Shown here: positions 37,431-46,190 of the stretch, one piece after another
Layout of the letters: each line of letters begins with the position of its first letter
Position numbering within the stretch: position 1 is the first letter of the stretch
Source of the DNA: Flavobacterium flavigenum
GTDB lineage: Bacteria; Bacteroidota; Bacteroidia; Flavobacteriales; Flavobacteriaceae
Direction: 5' to 3'
Assembly: GCF_027111255.2 (NCBI RefSeq)
Contig: NZ_CP114285.2
Coordinates: 1,674,001 to 1,738,000, forward strand
DNA: 64,000 nucleotides
Program-made: the position numbers and the translations under genes
The notes under the pieces: generated by a model
What the model saw: the letters and a program-made list of their open reading frames with translations, nothing else
The model's database searches: none
What the model was told of the DNA's origin: nothing

Positions 37431-37545
37431 GGGCGTGTCCCTCCGGGTCGGGCTATCCGTTTCAAGTCCTCGCACTTCCTTCGTCAGGCTGTAGGCTTTC
37501 CTCTTCTATCCCTCACGCGATTTACGGTAAACGAGAAGTTTCTAT
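37431..37545. repeat. Extragenic repeat, GGGCGTGTCCC type
   Basis: A GC-richer block (GGGCGTGTCCCTCCGGGTCG through CTATCCCTCACGC) stands out from its AT-rich surroundings and carries no ORF. From memory it resembles a dispersed extragenic sequence common in Flavobacterium genomes. It occurs only once here, so its repeat nature is not shown by this window. Confidence 0.5.
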
Positions 37546-37575
37546 CTTTTTAAGGATTCCCATTTATCCACAAAC

Positions 37576-37677
37576 TTGTCATTTCGACGGAGGAGAAATC
37601 ACACTTGAAATTCCTCAATCAAAATCGCCAAGCTTTGTCGAGCTTCTTGTGTGATTTCTCCTCCGTCGAAATGACAA
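37576..37677. repeat. Repeat family B hairpin, copy 2
   Basis: The 29-base arms 37576-37604 (TTGTCATTTCGACGGAGGAG...) and 37649-37677 are perfect inverted copies with a 44-nt loop. They lie 16 bases past the end of the esterase gene and may end its transcript, uncoupling GH3. Confidence 0.9.
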
Positions 37678-37693
37678 AAAAGTGTACAACCTT

Positions 37694-39070
37694 TTACTCC
37701 GAAATAAAACAAGAAGCCGGTAAATTCACTTTATTAAACAAATCAGACTGAATCGTATTTCCCCACGCAAATCTCACTTTTACAGGATTTGGTACTTTTT
37801 TACTCGTTACAATTACCTGATTGTTTTTTATCGAAGCTTCAGCAGGATAAAAAGTGCCGTCTGTTCCCGCAACTTCAAATTGTTTTGAGATTTTATCTTT
37901 AAAATATAATCCTTCAGCAAAATCAAAAGAGACAATAACCTTATTTTTATCAATTTTGATTTCCTTAAAAAGCGGTCCGTTAACCAAATTAGAATTGGTT
38001 TTATACGTATTTGCCAGAGCTAAATTTGCCAGACGAATTCCAACCGATTTTTTATCCTTTGGATGAATATCAATAGTATCTGAAACGTCGCTAATTACAA
38101 CCATTCCGGTGTTGTTTACCTCTTTAAGTAATTTTCTTTGGGAATCTCTTACAATAACATTGGAGAAATTGTTACTGCCGTTTTTAAAAGGGGCAATCTG
38201 TACAAAATAAAACGGAAAATCATCCTGCCAGGCTTTTCGCCACGAAGTAATTAAAGCTCCTAAAGTTTTATCATAAACCAATGATCCAACATTTGACTCA
38301 CCCTGATACCAAAGTGTTCCGGCAATTTTAAAACCTACAAAAGGAGAAATCATCGCATTGTAAGCGCGTCCGGGTTGTCTTGGACCGTATTCCTGTTCGT
38401 TCAGTTTTTTGGCATTTTCCAATAAAACAGGATCGTTTTGTACCACTTCTTCGGGCATCCAGATTTCAGCGGGAGTTCCACCCCAGTTAGATGAAATCAA
38501 TCCGATAGGCACATTTTTTAAATCTTCACGTAAACGCTTGGCAAAAAAATAGCCAACCGCACTAAAATATTTCATGGTTTCCGGAGTCGATTCTGTCCAA
38601 TTTCCCAGTAAGTTATTTTGAGGCGTCGTCGCGGTTAATTTTGGAACCGTAAAAAAACGAATATTAGGATTCATTGCATTTTTTGCTTCTTCTTCTCCAT
38701 TATCAATTCCCCAGCTTACCGACATTTCCATGTTGGATTGTCCGGAGCAAACCCATACTTCACCAATCAAAATATTTTTCAGAATTACTTCATTATATCC
38801 TTTTATGGAAATCGTATAAGGACCACCGGCTTCAGGCGTTTTGATTTTGAGTTCCCATTGCGCCTGATTGTTTGCCGTAACTTTATATTCCTGATTGTTC
38901 CAGCTGGAAACTAATTTGATTTCCTCCTTTGGATTTGCCCAGCCCCAAATTTTCACTTCGGAGTTGCGCTGCAATACCATATTATCGCCAAAAATATTCG
39001 GAAGGGAAACGTTTGCCATCATTGTGCCGGAAATCAAAAAGAAAACAAACTTAAAAATATTATTTCTCAT
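37694..39070 (-). CDS. Sialate O-acetylesterase-type (SASA) esterase
   Basis: The 458-residue secreted SGNH-fold esterase (signal 1-19) has the SASA order: Ig-like N-part (LPNIFGDNMVLQRNSEVKIW), catalytic Ser in VCSGQSNMEMSV near 115, LISSNWGGTPAEIWMP near 195, GTLWYQGESNVG near 258 and a C-terminal SGNH Asp/His region near DTIDIHPKDKKSVG. In plant-polysaccharide PULs such enzymes remove acetyl groups from hemicellulose. It overlaps the CE2-like gene by 11 bases, so the two are translationally coupled. Confidence 0.88.
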   Translation of the reverse strand: MRNNIFKFVFFLISGTMMANVSLPNIFGDNMVLQRNSEVKIWGWANPKEEIKLVSSWNNQEYKVTANNQAQWELKIKTPEAGGPYTISIKGYNEVILKNILIGEVWVCSGQSNMEMSVSWGIDNGEEEAKNAMNPNIRFFTVPKLTATTPQNNLLGNWTESTPETMKYFSAVGYFFAKRLREDLKNVPIGLISSNWGGTPAEIWMPEEVVQNDPVLLENAKKLNEQEYGPRQPGRAYNAMISPFVGFKIAGTLWYQGESNVGSLVYDKTLGALITSWRKAWQDDFPFYFVQIAPFKNGSNNFSNVIVRDSQRKLLKEVNNTGMVVISDVSDTIDIHPKDKKSVGIRLANLALANTYKTNSNLVNGPLFKEIKIDKNKVIVSFDFAEGLYFKDKISKQFEVAGTDGTFYPAEASIKNNQVIVTSKKVPNPVKVRFAWGNTIQSDLFNKVNLPASCFISE

Positions 39071-40154
39071 TTAGCAGCTTTTTTAAAAATGGTCCATATT
39101 CAGCAGCCATAATTTTGTGTTCTTCAATATTAGGATGACCTGAGCAACCGCTTGGTGTCATCGGTTTAAATTTGAAAATCAAAATTGGTTTGTGTGTTTT
39201 ATCTGCATCAAATTCGGATTTTATTTTATTCAGGCAATTTTCAAAAACTACTGCTTTTTCTCCATTTACCATTGGACTATTTGTCAAAACCAATTGCGCA
39301 TTCGGATTATTTTTATAAAGCATTTTTATAAAATTGACATAATTCGAAACATACTTTTCAGGATCAAAAGGCAGGCGCTCTTTTTTACCATCGCCATTCG
39401 AAAAATCATTGGTTCCTAAGGCAATACTGATAATTTCAGGCTGAAAAGCAAAATCATATTTAGGTTTGGAACTGTCTTTTGTCAGATATAAATTTTCATA
39501 AACTGCCGGCATAATCGGAACTTCAGGCCTCTCGTCATTCCAGTTACGATAAATTCCGATTCCGGAAACGGAACTCAATAAATAATCGGCATCAATAGTT
39601 CTGGACAAGATGGGTCCGTAGGCATAAAATCCATTGTGGTGGTCAAAATATTCGCCCTGATCACACGGAATTGTGGTTGGATCATTTGCTGCTCCACTGG
39701 TGATTGAATCTCCAATAAACTCTATTTTCTTTTTCTTTACAGCAGTTATAGTCATTAATTTGGCTGTAGTTCCGGCAAATAACACATTGCCCATTGTGGC
39801 TTCCGTTCCTTTATAAATAGTTAGAGTATGCACTTTTTGTTTAGAAGAAACCTTTATTTCAAAAGACTGAACTGGTCCTTTTTCAACTCTCACTTTTCCC
39901 ATATACTGCCCATCAAGTTCTAACACCACATAATTATGATGTTCCCACGAATCAATACTTTGGAGTAAAACAGCACATTTTTCCCCTGAAAAATTAAACG
40001 ATACCGAAGCTGCAGTTCCAATTAAAACAGCTTTATTATCCTCCAGTACATCTACCCTTCCGGCATATAAAAAGGTTTTTACTTTAGTTTGCGAAATCGA
40101 CATTACGGAAATCAGCAAAAACAAAATTAAATGAGGTATTTTTTTGATAAACAT
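39060..40154 (-). CDS. CE2-like acetylesterase (SGNH with jelly-roll N-domain)
   Basis: The 364-residue secreted protein (signal 1-21) has an N-terminal beta-sandwich (25-140; FLYAGRVDVLEDNKAVLIG) and an SGNH hydrolase domain with catalytic Ser150 in EFIGDSITSG, Asn in ALGTNDFSNGDG and His340 in GCSGHPNIEEH. The Asn after HP, where SGNH enzymes often have their acid, fits the Ser-His dyad reported for CE2. Known CE2 enzymes deacetylate xylan and glucomannan. It is first gene of its operon, with a -7 box 32 bases upstream. Confidence 0.88.
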   Translation of the reverse strand: MFIKKIPHLILFLLISVMSISQTKVKTFLYAGRVDVLEDNKAVLIGTAASVSFNFSGEKCAVLLQSIDSWEHHNYVVLELDGQYMGKVRVEKGPVQSFEIKVSSKQKVHTLTIYKGTEATMGNVLFAGTTAKLMTITAVKKKKIEFIGDSITSGAANDPTTIPCDQGEYFDHHNGFYAYGPILSRTIDADYLLSSVSGIGIYRNWNDERPEVPIMPAVYENLYLTKDSSKPKYDFAFQPEIISIALGTNDFSNGDGKKERLPFDPEKYVSNYVNFIKMLYKNNPNAQLVLTNSPMVNGEKAVVFENCLNKIKSEFDADKTHKPILIFKFKPMTPSGCSGHPNIEEHKIMAAEYGPFLKKLLNEK

Positions 40155-40185
40155 AATTTATTCGTTAAAATATAAATACATTTCA

Positions 40186-40193
40186 CAAATATA
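40186..40193 (-). promoter_or_regulatory. -7 box of the CE2/SASA operon
   Basis: The minus strand reads TATATTTG, matching TAnnTTTG, with a leader of about 25 nt. Confidence 0.5.
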
Positions 40194-40334
40194 TCCGAAT
40201 TACATTTTACAGAAAGATACTAAAATGTCAAAAAGCAATAAAAAAACACCAAAAACGTTTATTAAACCAACCTCTTTTTGCTATTCTAAACAAACGCTTT
40301 ACCTTTATAAACTAATATTTATCCGCCCGCTCAC

Positions 40335-40853
40335 ATGAAAACTACTATTCCCGCCGTGTTGTTTCTTTTGCTTACTATTTTATTTTCTTCTTTTACTTTA
40401 AAAAAAGACAACAAAACACAATCTGATTCAGTTAAAAAAATCCAGACTGAAATTGAACGGGATTCTGTCATTTCCTATGCAAAACAATATTTAGGAACAC
40501 GATATTTGTATGCAAGCAGCAATCCAGACAAAGGATTTGACTGTTCGGGTTTTGTATCTTACGTTTTCAAAAATTTTGGTTTGACCTTACCAAGAAGTTC
40601 TGGTGGTTATAAAAATGTGGGCAAGACCTTAAAACCTGATGAATTTAAAGTTGGGGATGTATTAGTATTTTATGGTTATAAGGACAAAAGGGTAATAGGT
40701 CACGTTGGCATCATCTGTGAAGCCAATGGAATGCAATCGAAATTTATTCACGCTTCATCCGGAAAAGCACAAAAAGTTACCATCACCGGACTTGATGAAG
40801 AACACTATACCAAACGATTTTATAAATGCGTTGATGTTTTGTCTCTTGAATAA
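40335..40853 (+). CDS. NlpC/P60-family peptidoglycan endopeptidase
   Basis: The 172-residue exported protein (hydrophobic 6-20) has the NlpC/P60 catalytic set: Cys near 71 in FDCSGFVSYVF, His near 122 in IGHVGIICE and a polar third residue in FIHASSG. These cysteine peptidases cut gamma-D-Glu-diaminopimelate bonds in cell wall peptides. It stands alone just right of the PUL, followed by a nested hairpin region. Confidence 0.9.
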   Translation: MKTTIPAVLFLLLTILFSSFTLKKDNKTQSDSVKKIQTEIERDSVISYAKQYLGTRYLYASSNPDKGFDCSGFVSYVFKNFGLTLPRSSGGYKNVGKTLKPDEFKVGDVLVFYGYKDKRVIGHVGIICEANGMQSKFIHASSGKAQKVTITGLDEEHYTKRFYKCVDVLSLE

Positions 40854-40859
40854 AAAACT

Positions 40860-41062
40860 GGCTCTTCGTCTAAATTAGTGGGGTTCCGTAATAAAGAGGT
40901 TGTCATTTCGACGAAGGAGAAATCACACTCATATATCGACAAAGATTGAAGAAATAGTTTACGGAGTTTCTTGTGTGATTTCTCCCTCCGGTCGAAATGA
41001 CAAAACAACTAAATAATTAATGAGAATCATTTATTCAATTCGACTAATTTAGACGAAGAACC
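40860..41062. repeat. Outer inverted repeat enclosing family B copy 3
   Basis: The arms 40860-40879 (GGCTCTTCGTCTAAATTAGT) and 41043-41062 pair with one mismatch, and eight A-T tract bases follow the right arm. Alone they would make a normal terminator for the NlpC gene. The loop of 163 bases holds a family B hairpin. Confidence 0.8.
40900..41003. repeat. Repeat family B hairpin, copy 3
   Basis: The arms 40900-40928 (TTGTCATTTCGACGAAGGAG...) and 40973-41003 are inverted copies with small differences (a CC/GG insertion in the right arm). It is about 90% like the copy at 37576. Confidence 0.85.
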
Positions 41063-41140
41063 AAAAAAAAATAGTTTTTGAATAAGGTTATTAATTGTGG
41101 TATTTACTCAAAAGCACCGCAAATTGGAATTTCTAAAATT

Positions 41141-42718
41141 TTATTCTTCAGTCAATAATTTAATCAGGCTTTCGTCTTTTTGGTAAATATCCTTATAGAA
41201 ATTCAGCTGCCCTTCGCGATCTACCCAAGCTGTAAAATAACCAATATAAACCGGAACTTTTTTCTTCAGTGTATACCAGCTTTCTTTTCCGGCATGCATG
41301 GCTTTATCAATTCTCTCCGGAGTCCATTTCGGGTCATCTTTCAATAATTCAATAGCCAGTTCACGTGGTTTTGCTACACGCACACAGCCGTGACTAAAAG
41401 CCCTGCTTTCCCTTTCGAACAAACTTTTTGAAGGCGTATCATGCAGATAGATATTACTTGAATTCGGAAATAAAAACTTAACCAGTCCTAATGAGTTATT
41501 TTTCCCCGGAAGCTGCCTTACAGCTCCATTATTCCATTCCAGATTTTTCTTTAGCAGATAGTCTTTGTCTTTCGCCATTCCAGGTTTGATTTCACTTTTA
41601 ATTATACTTGGCGGAACATTCCAGTACGGACTAAAAACAATATTATTCATCATTCCACTGAAAATAACTGTTTTGGTCATTGTCCTTCCCACCACAACAG
41701 GCGATACAAATGCAATTTTACCATCTTCGATTATATACAGTCTAAATTCGGGAATATTGACTTCGATATATTTTTTGCCTTTTTCCAGTTCCGGATCAAT
41801 CCATCGGCAGCGTTCCATATTGGCAATTATGGTTTTAATTCTGTCTGAAACCGGAATATTAAAATCATTAATGTGTTCTAATAAAATAGTGTTTTTTGGC
41901 ACATAGCCATGACGTAATTCGTAATTTTTAACGGCTTTCATCAAAACCGAATCACAAACAGCACTTTTGTTATCTTCTTTAATATCTCCGGTTACAAAAA
42001 GCCTTTCTCTGATTTGACCAATTATTGCCGAAGAATCTCCTAATTTCAAACCTTTATAATCTTCTCCAACTTCAATTGTTTTCCAGCCTCCCTTTTTTTC
42101 AATATCCCTGTATTGGTGAAGTGCATCACGAAGCTTATAGTACTGACTGAACATTTTGCTTTTCTTATCATCACTAATAGTTGATTTTTTAAAAAGAGAA
42201 TCGGTTAAAACCTGATAATTAAGTTTCTTTCTAGGAAGCAGCCATTCTAATGAAATAGATGTTTTTTCGTCAAAACCTCTGTATACTTTTTCTGCATAAT
42301 AGAAATACAAATTGGTAATCATCAAATCGGTATTGATTTTAGAAAGCTTGTTAACCGAATTGTTCTCAAAAACCGAATTGATTTCCTTGTACGGAAAATT
42401 AGCTTTCAAACCTTCATTTTCTAAACCTTTATATTTATCATACAACGTATTTCCAAACTCAACAACTCCTTTATTATCAAGCCATAATTGGGTAGATTGT
42501 TTTTTACTGTATAAAGCAGCAACCTCTTCCTGAAAATTTTTCAATTTGGGATAAGTTTCATAAAATCCGGCAATCGCCAAACTGTCTATGGTAAGTTTTA
42601 ATTCCGGAATAACAACTTCTGCTTCTTTTGAATTTTCTTCTTTTTTATCTCCTTTTGAATTACAGGAAACAACAATAAAAAGAAGGATAATAGCAGCAAA
42701 GCGGAACCAAATTTTCAT
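41141..42718 (-). CDS. L,D-transpeptidase (YcbB-like), lipoprotein
   Basis: The 525-residue protein has a lipobox (FIVVSCNS, Cys19). The N-terminal half is a helical scaffold as in YcbB-type enzymes, a peptidoglycan-binding-like region lies near 225-275 (GLKLGDSSAIIGQIRERL), and the YkuD catalytic domain at about 320-460 ends with FSHGCVRVAKP, whose Cys (near 443) is the nucleophile. It forms 3-3 crosslinks or links proteins to peptidoglycan. Its neighbours are a peptidoglycan peptidase gene and DUF1573. Confidence 0.92.
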   Translation of the reverse strand: MKIWFRFAAIILLFIVVSCNSKGDKKEENSKEAEVVIPELKLTIDSLAIAGFYETYPKLKNFQEEVAALYSKKQSTQLWLDNKGVVEFGNTLYDKYKGLENEGLKANFPYKEINSVFENNSVNKLSKINTDLMITNLYFYYAEKVYRGFDEKTSISLEWLLPRKKLNYQVLTDSLFKKSTISDDKKSKMFSQYYKLRDALHQYRDIEKKGGWKTIEVGEDYKGLKLGDSSAIIGQIRERLFVTGDIKEDNKSAVCDSVLMKAVKNYELRHGYVPKNTILLEHINDFNIPVSDRIKTIIANMERCRWIDPELEKGKKYIEVNIPEFRLYIIEDGKIAFVSPVVVGRTMTKTVIFSGMMNNIVFSPYWNVPPSIIKSEIKPGMAKDKDYLLKKNLEWNNGAVRQLPGKNNSLGLVKFLFPNSSNIYLHDTPSKSLFERESRAFSHGCVRVAKPRELAIELLKDDPKWTPERIDKAMHAGKESWYTLKKKVPVYIGYFTAWVDREGQLNFYKDIYQKDESLIKLLTEE

Positions 42719-42788
42719 AATAAATTTTTGAATAAAATTAGAAAAGTTTCCGTAAAAACAAATTCATTTCAAAATAATATTTTGGCAT

Positions 42789-42822
42789 AAAAAAAACTCC
42801 CGACACATCACATGTCGAGAGT
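42789..42822 (-). terminator. Terminator of the DUF1573 gene
   Basis: AAAACTCcCGACA pairs with TGTCGAGAGTTTT around ATCACA-type loop with one mismatch, just past the DUF1573 stop. Confidence 0.8.
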
Positions 42823-42850
42823 TTTCCACCTTTATATAATCAACTTTATT

Positions 42851-43264
42851 TTAGATAACTGTCCCTTTCAGAGTCAGGATTTTAGGCGTTTTTTCGGCAT
42901 TTGTAGTAACGGTAACCGTTTTTGTAAAAGCCCCTTTGTTTGCCGCATTATAAGTTGCTGTAACTTTTGCAGATTTCCCAGGAAGGATTGGTTCTTTCGT
43001 ATAATCTGTAGCAGTACAACCGCATGACCCCTGAACATTAGTAATTACGACAGCTGTTTTTCCAGTATTTTTAAATTCGTAAACAATCGCTTTTGGCGTT
43101 CCTTGTGGAATTTGCCCTACATCAATTGTTTCTGCTTTCCACACAATTGTAGAAGCATCAAATTTAGTTTCTACTTTTGAAGCGATTACTTTTATAGGTG
43201 TAATTGCTGAAAAAGACATTAATCCTAAGGCCAAAACCAGCATTGAAATTTTGATACTTTTCAT
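42851..43264 (-). CDS. DUF1573 exported protein
   Basis: A 137-residue protein with a signal peptide (1-22) and one Ig-like DUF1573 domain: IPQGTPKAIVYEFKNTGKTA, then the family mark GSCGCTATDYTKEPILPGKS. Related ASPM/SPD-2/Hydin-type sandwiches are widespread in Bacteroidota; the function is not known. It is upstream of the L,D-transpeptidase gene on the same strand, with a terminator between, and has its own -7 box at 43307. Confidence 0.88.
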   Translation of the reverse strand: MKSIKISMLVLALGLMSFSAITPIKVIASKVETKFDASTIVWKAETIDVGQIPQGTPKAIVYEFKNTGKTAVVITNVQGSCGCTATDYTKEPILPGKSAKVTATYNAANKGAFTKTVTVTTNAEKTPKILTLKGTVI

Positions 43265-43306
43265 GATTATTAAATTTTAAAATGGTTTATAGTTAAATTT
43301 ATATTT

Positions 43307-43314
43307 CAAAAGTA
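43307..43314 (-). promoter_or_regulatory. -7 box of the DUF1573 gene
   Basis: The minus strand reads TACTTTTG, 43 bases before the ATG; no TTG at the standard -33 distance. Confidence 0.45.
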
Positions 43315-43366
43315 CTTTACATAAAATCAATTCGCTGTTAACCGGTTTCAAATGTTTGTTAATGAC

Positions 43367-43397
43367 TTGTTAAGCGTGATTTTTAATTCTAAATTTG
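43367..43397 (+). promoter_or_regulatory. Promoter of the two-component system
   Basis: TTG (43367-43369), 20 bases, then TAAATTTG (43390-43397). It places the transcript start close to 43404 and supports the TTG start codon at 43429. Confidence 0.6.
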
Positions 43398-43428
43398 ATT
43401 AATATTACACTCTCAAAAAAAGATTTTC

Positions 43429-44685
43429 TTGAAAATTAACAGACTTAACAGCATTATCATACTGGGGTTAATAGCCATAATTGGTATATTGATTGCACAA
43501 TTGCTTTGGACAAAAGAGGCTTTTACATTAGAACAGAAAAAACTAAGTCAAAAAACTCATATTGCACTTCTCGAAGTAGTCAAAAAACTTCACGAAGGGA
43601 CCAATCATGAATTGCCTGCACAAAATCCGGTACAAAAAATTGCAAATGATTATTATATCGTAAACATCGACAACGATTTTGAACCTGATATTCTGGAATT
43701 TTATTTGAAAACCGAATTCAAAAAAATGAATATCACCACTGATTTTGAATATGCTATGTATAATTGCCAAAGCGACGAAATGGTTTATGGTAATTACATT
43801 TCATTATCTGATAAAGGAAGAGCTAAACAGTCGGTTTATTTTCCTAAACACAAAAATCTGGTCTATTATTTTGCTGTACGTTTTCCGCATGAAACGACTT
43901 ATCTGTTTAGTTCCATGCGTTTTTGGTTTGTATTATCTATCGTTTTGATTTTCATTTTACTGATTTACGTCTATTCGATTTTGACTCTTCTGCAGCAAAA
44001 AAAATATTCAGAACTGCAGCGTGATTTCATCAATAATATGACGCATGAATTTAAAACGCCTCTGTCTTCAATTTTAATTGCATCAAAATATTTAATCGGA
44101 CAAGATAAAATCAAGGAAGACAAAAAACTGCACACTTATACCGATATCATCATTAACCAGAGCAACAAGCTAAACAGTCATATTGAACAGATTTTAAACA
44201 TAGCCAAATCTGATTATACGCCGCTCGAATTAAAGAAAGAATCCTTATTAATCATACTTGTTATTGAAGAAGTAATTGAAAATATTCGTTTAAAATATCC
44301 GGAAGTTTCCATTAAAATTAAAACAGATTCGAGCCATTACGAACTCGAAACTGACACATTTCATTTTACGAATCTCGTTTATAATTTGCTGGATAATGCT
44401 GTAAAGTACTGCAATGAAAAGCCTGAAATTACAGTTGGGATTTTTACAGAAAATAAGTTCTTAAAACTGTCCTTTGAAGATAACGGAATCGGAATTGCTT
44501 CTAAAAATATTTCATTTATATTTGATAAATTTTACAGAATACAGAATGAAAAAAGCAATGAGGTTAACGGTTTTGGATTGGGTTTGTATTATGTAAAAAA
44601 GATTTGCGACCTTCAAAACTGGAAAATTTCAGCAACACAAAACAGCACAAAAGGTACCACCATAACTTTGTCAATCCCAATATAA
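43429..44685 (+). CDS. Two-component sensor histidine kinase (TTG start)
   Basis: The 418-residue inner-membrane kinase has two membrane segments (8-27 and about 163-187) around a periplasmic sensor region of about 135 residues. The cytoplasmic part shows the H box NNMTHEFKTPLSS (His206), N box VYNLLDNAVKYC, G1 SFEDNGIGIAS, F box IFDKFYRI and G2 GFGLGLYYVKK. No ATG is available after the upstream in-frame stop and before the first membrane segment, so TTG is the start. The response regulator starts 2 bases after it. Confidence 0.93.
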   Translation: MKINRLNSIIILGLIAIIGILIAQLLWTKEAFTLEQKKLSQKTHIALLEVVKKLHEGTNHELPAQNPVQKIANDYYIVNIDNDFEPDILEFYLKTEFKKMNITTDFEYAMYNCQSDEMVYGNYISLSDKGRAKQSVYFPKHKNLVYYFAVRFPHETTYLFSSMRFWFVLSIVLIFILLIYVYSILTLLQQKKYSELQRDFINNMTHEFKTPLSSILIASKYLIGQDKIKEDKKLHTYTDIIINQSNKLNSHIEQILNIAKSDYTPLELKKESLLIILVIEEVIENIRLKYPEVSIKIKTDSSHYELETDTFHFTNLVYNLLDNAVKYCNEKPEITVGIFTENKFLKLSFEDNGIGIASKNISFIFDKFYRIQNEKSNEVNGFGLGLYYVKKICDLQNWKISATQNSTKGTTITLSIPI

Positions 44686-44687
44686 AA

Positions 44688-45371
44688 ATGAGCAGCTTTA
44701 AAATTCTTTATACCGAAGATGATGAAACATTAGCTTTTTTGACCAAAGACAATCTGGAGCAAAATGACTATGATGTAACACATTGTCCTGATGGAAAATC
44801 AGGTTTGGAAAGTTTTAAAAACGACGATTTTGATATTTGTATTTTTGATATCATGATGCCAAAAATGGATGGTTTTGAATTGGCAACAGAAATTAGAAAA
44901 CTCAATACTGATATCCCAATTATTTTTCTCTCTGCTAAAACTTTAAAAGAAGACCGAATTAAAGGTTTGCGTCTGGGTGCAGATGATTATCTTGTGAAAC
45001 CTTTTAGCATTGAGGAATTGATCCTGAAAATTGAAGTTTTTCTAAAACGTTCACAGAAAAAAAGCAAACACGGAAAAGCAATTTATGAAATAGGAAAATA
45101 CCAATTTGACACCAAAAATTTTATTCTTTTTAATGACGAAGAAAAGATTGGCCTTACACAACGCGAAGCCGAATTATTGAAATTGTTTCTGGATAATAAA
45201 AATTCTGTCTTAAAAAGAGAGCAGATTTTAACAGCACTCTGGGGAACCGACGATTATTTTATGGGACGGAGCCTGGACGTTTTTATTTCGCGCCTTCGAA
45301 AAATTCTCGCAAATGAAAAAGGTATTTCTATCGAAAACTTACATGGAATCGGGTTTCGGTTTGTAATGTAA
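44688..45371 (+). CDS. OmpR-family response regulator
   Basis: The 227-residue DNA-binding regulator has a receiver domain (1-120: acidic pocket YTEDDE, phosphorylated Asp54 in CIFDIMMPKMDG, Ser82, Lys104 in DDYLVKPFS) and a winged-helix OmpR/PhoB domain (about 130-227; LTQREAELLKLF, RSLDVFISRLRKIL). A longer frame starts inside the kinase gene; the ATG at 44688 is chosen because the receiver fold begins there. Cotranscribed with the kinase gene; target genes are unknown. Confidence 0.94.
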   Translation: MSSFKILYTEDDETLAFLTKDNLEQNDYDVTHCPDGKSGLESFKNDDFDICIFDIMMPKMDGFELATEIRKLNTDIPIIFLSAKTLKEDRIKGLRLGADDYLVKPFSIEELILKIEVFLKRSQKKSKHGKAIYEIGKYQFDTKNFILFNDEEKIGLTQREAELLKLFLDNKNSVLKREQILTALWGTDDYFMGRSLDVFISRLRKILANEKGISIENLHGIGFRFVM

Positions 45372-45425
45372 TTTACAGATTTTGATTATAAAAAATTTCG
45401 TATTTTTAATAGTAAACTTTTAGAT

Positions 45426-46190
45426 ATGAAACTGCATCATTTACGAAATGCCACTTTAGTCATTGAAACAGAAAAACATGTCATCTTAATTGATCCTATG
45501 TTAGGAAAAAGGAAAACTATAGCTCCTTTTACCCTTTTTCGTTATCCGCCAAAGAGAAACCCGTTGACAGCACTTCCAAAAAACAGCAGGGAAATCCTGA
45601 GTAAAGTCACGCATTGCCTCATAACGCATTTACATCCTGATCATCTTGACAAAGCCGGGGAAGTTTTTCTAAAAAGAAAATCCATTCCGGTTATTTGCAG
45701 TAGTAAAGACGAAAAAAAGATAATCCAACGAGGTTTAACCGTTTCACAAACGCTCGATTACTGGCAGCCACAAAATTTTCTTGATGGAAAAATAACGGGT
45801 ATTCCTGCTGTTCATGGCTATGGTTTTATTGCTAAATTGATGGGAAATGTAATGGGCTTTTTTATTGAGTTACTTAACGAAAAAACGGTTTACATCAGTT
45901 CAGATACTATTTTCACAAAAGATACAGAAAGGGTTCTTACCGAATTAAAACCAGATATTGCAACTGTTGCCTGCGGAACCACAAGATTAGATTTTGGACA
46001 GCCGTTATTAATGAGAATGAATGATATCCTGAAATTTACAGCACTGGCTCCCGGAAAAGTTTTTGCCAATCATCTGGAAGCTTTAAATCATTGCCCGACA
46101 ACGAGGGAAGAGTTAAAAAAAGCTTTAGCCGAGAATAATCTTTTGTCAAAAACTGCTGTTCCTAATGATGGGGAATGTGTGGAATATTGA
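45426..46190 (+). CDS. MBL-fold metal-dependent hydrolase
   Basis: The 254-residue cytoplasmic protein begins directly with the fold (MKLHHLRNATLVIETEKHVI). The metal site is His68-x-His70-x-Asp72-His73 (THLHPDHLDKAG); further ligands are probably the His in IPAVHGYGF and Asp in YISSDTIF. It resembles the UlaG-like group of small MBL hydrolases; the substrate is unknown. Its stop codon directly abuts the stop of the convergent radical SAM gene, with no room for a terminator. Confidence 0.85.
   Translation: MKLHHLRNATLVIETEKHVILIDPMLGKRKTIAPFTLFRYPPKRNPLTALPKNSREILSKVTHCLITHLHPDHLDKAGEVFLKRKSIPVICSSKDEKKIIQRGLTVSQTLDYWQPQNFLDGKITGIPAVHGYGFIAKLMGNVMGFFIELLNEKTVYISSDTIFTKDTERVLTELKPDIATVACGTTRLDFGQPLLMRMNDILKFTALAPGKVFANHLEALNHCPTTREELKKALAENNLLSKTAVPNDGECVEY

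Noticed and set aside
43543..43770. Antisense ORF inside the histidine kinase gene
   Set aside because: It is a shadow of the coding strand, as are the other long antisense frames.
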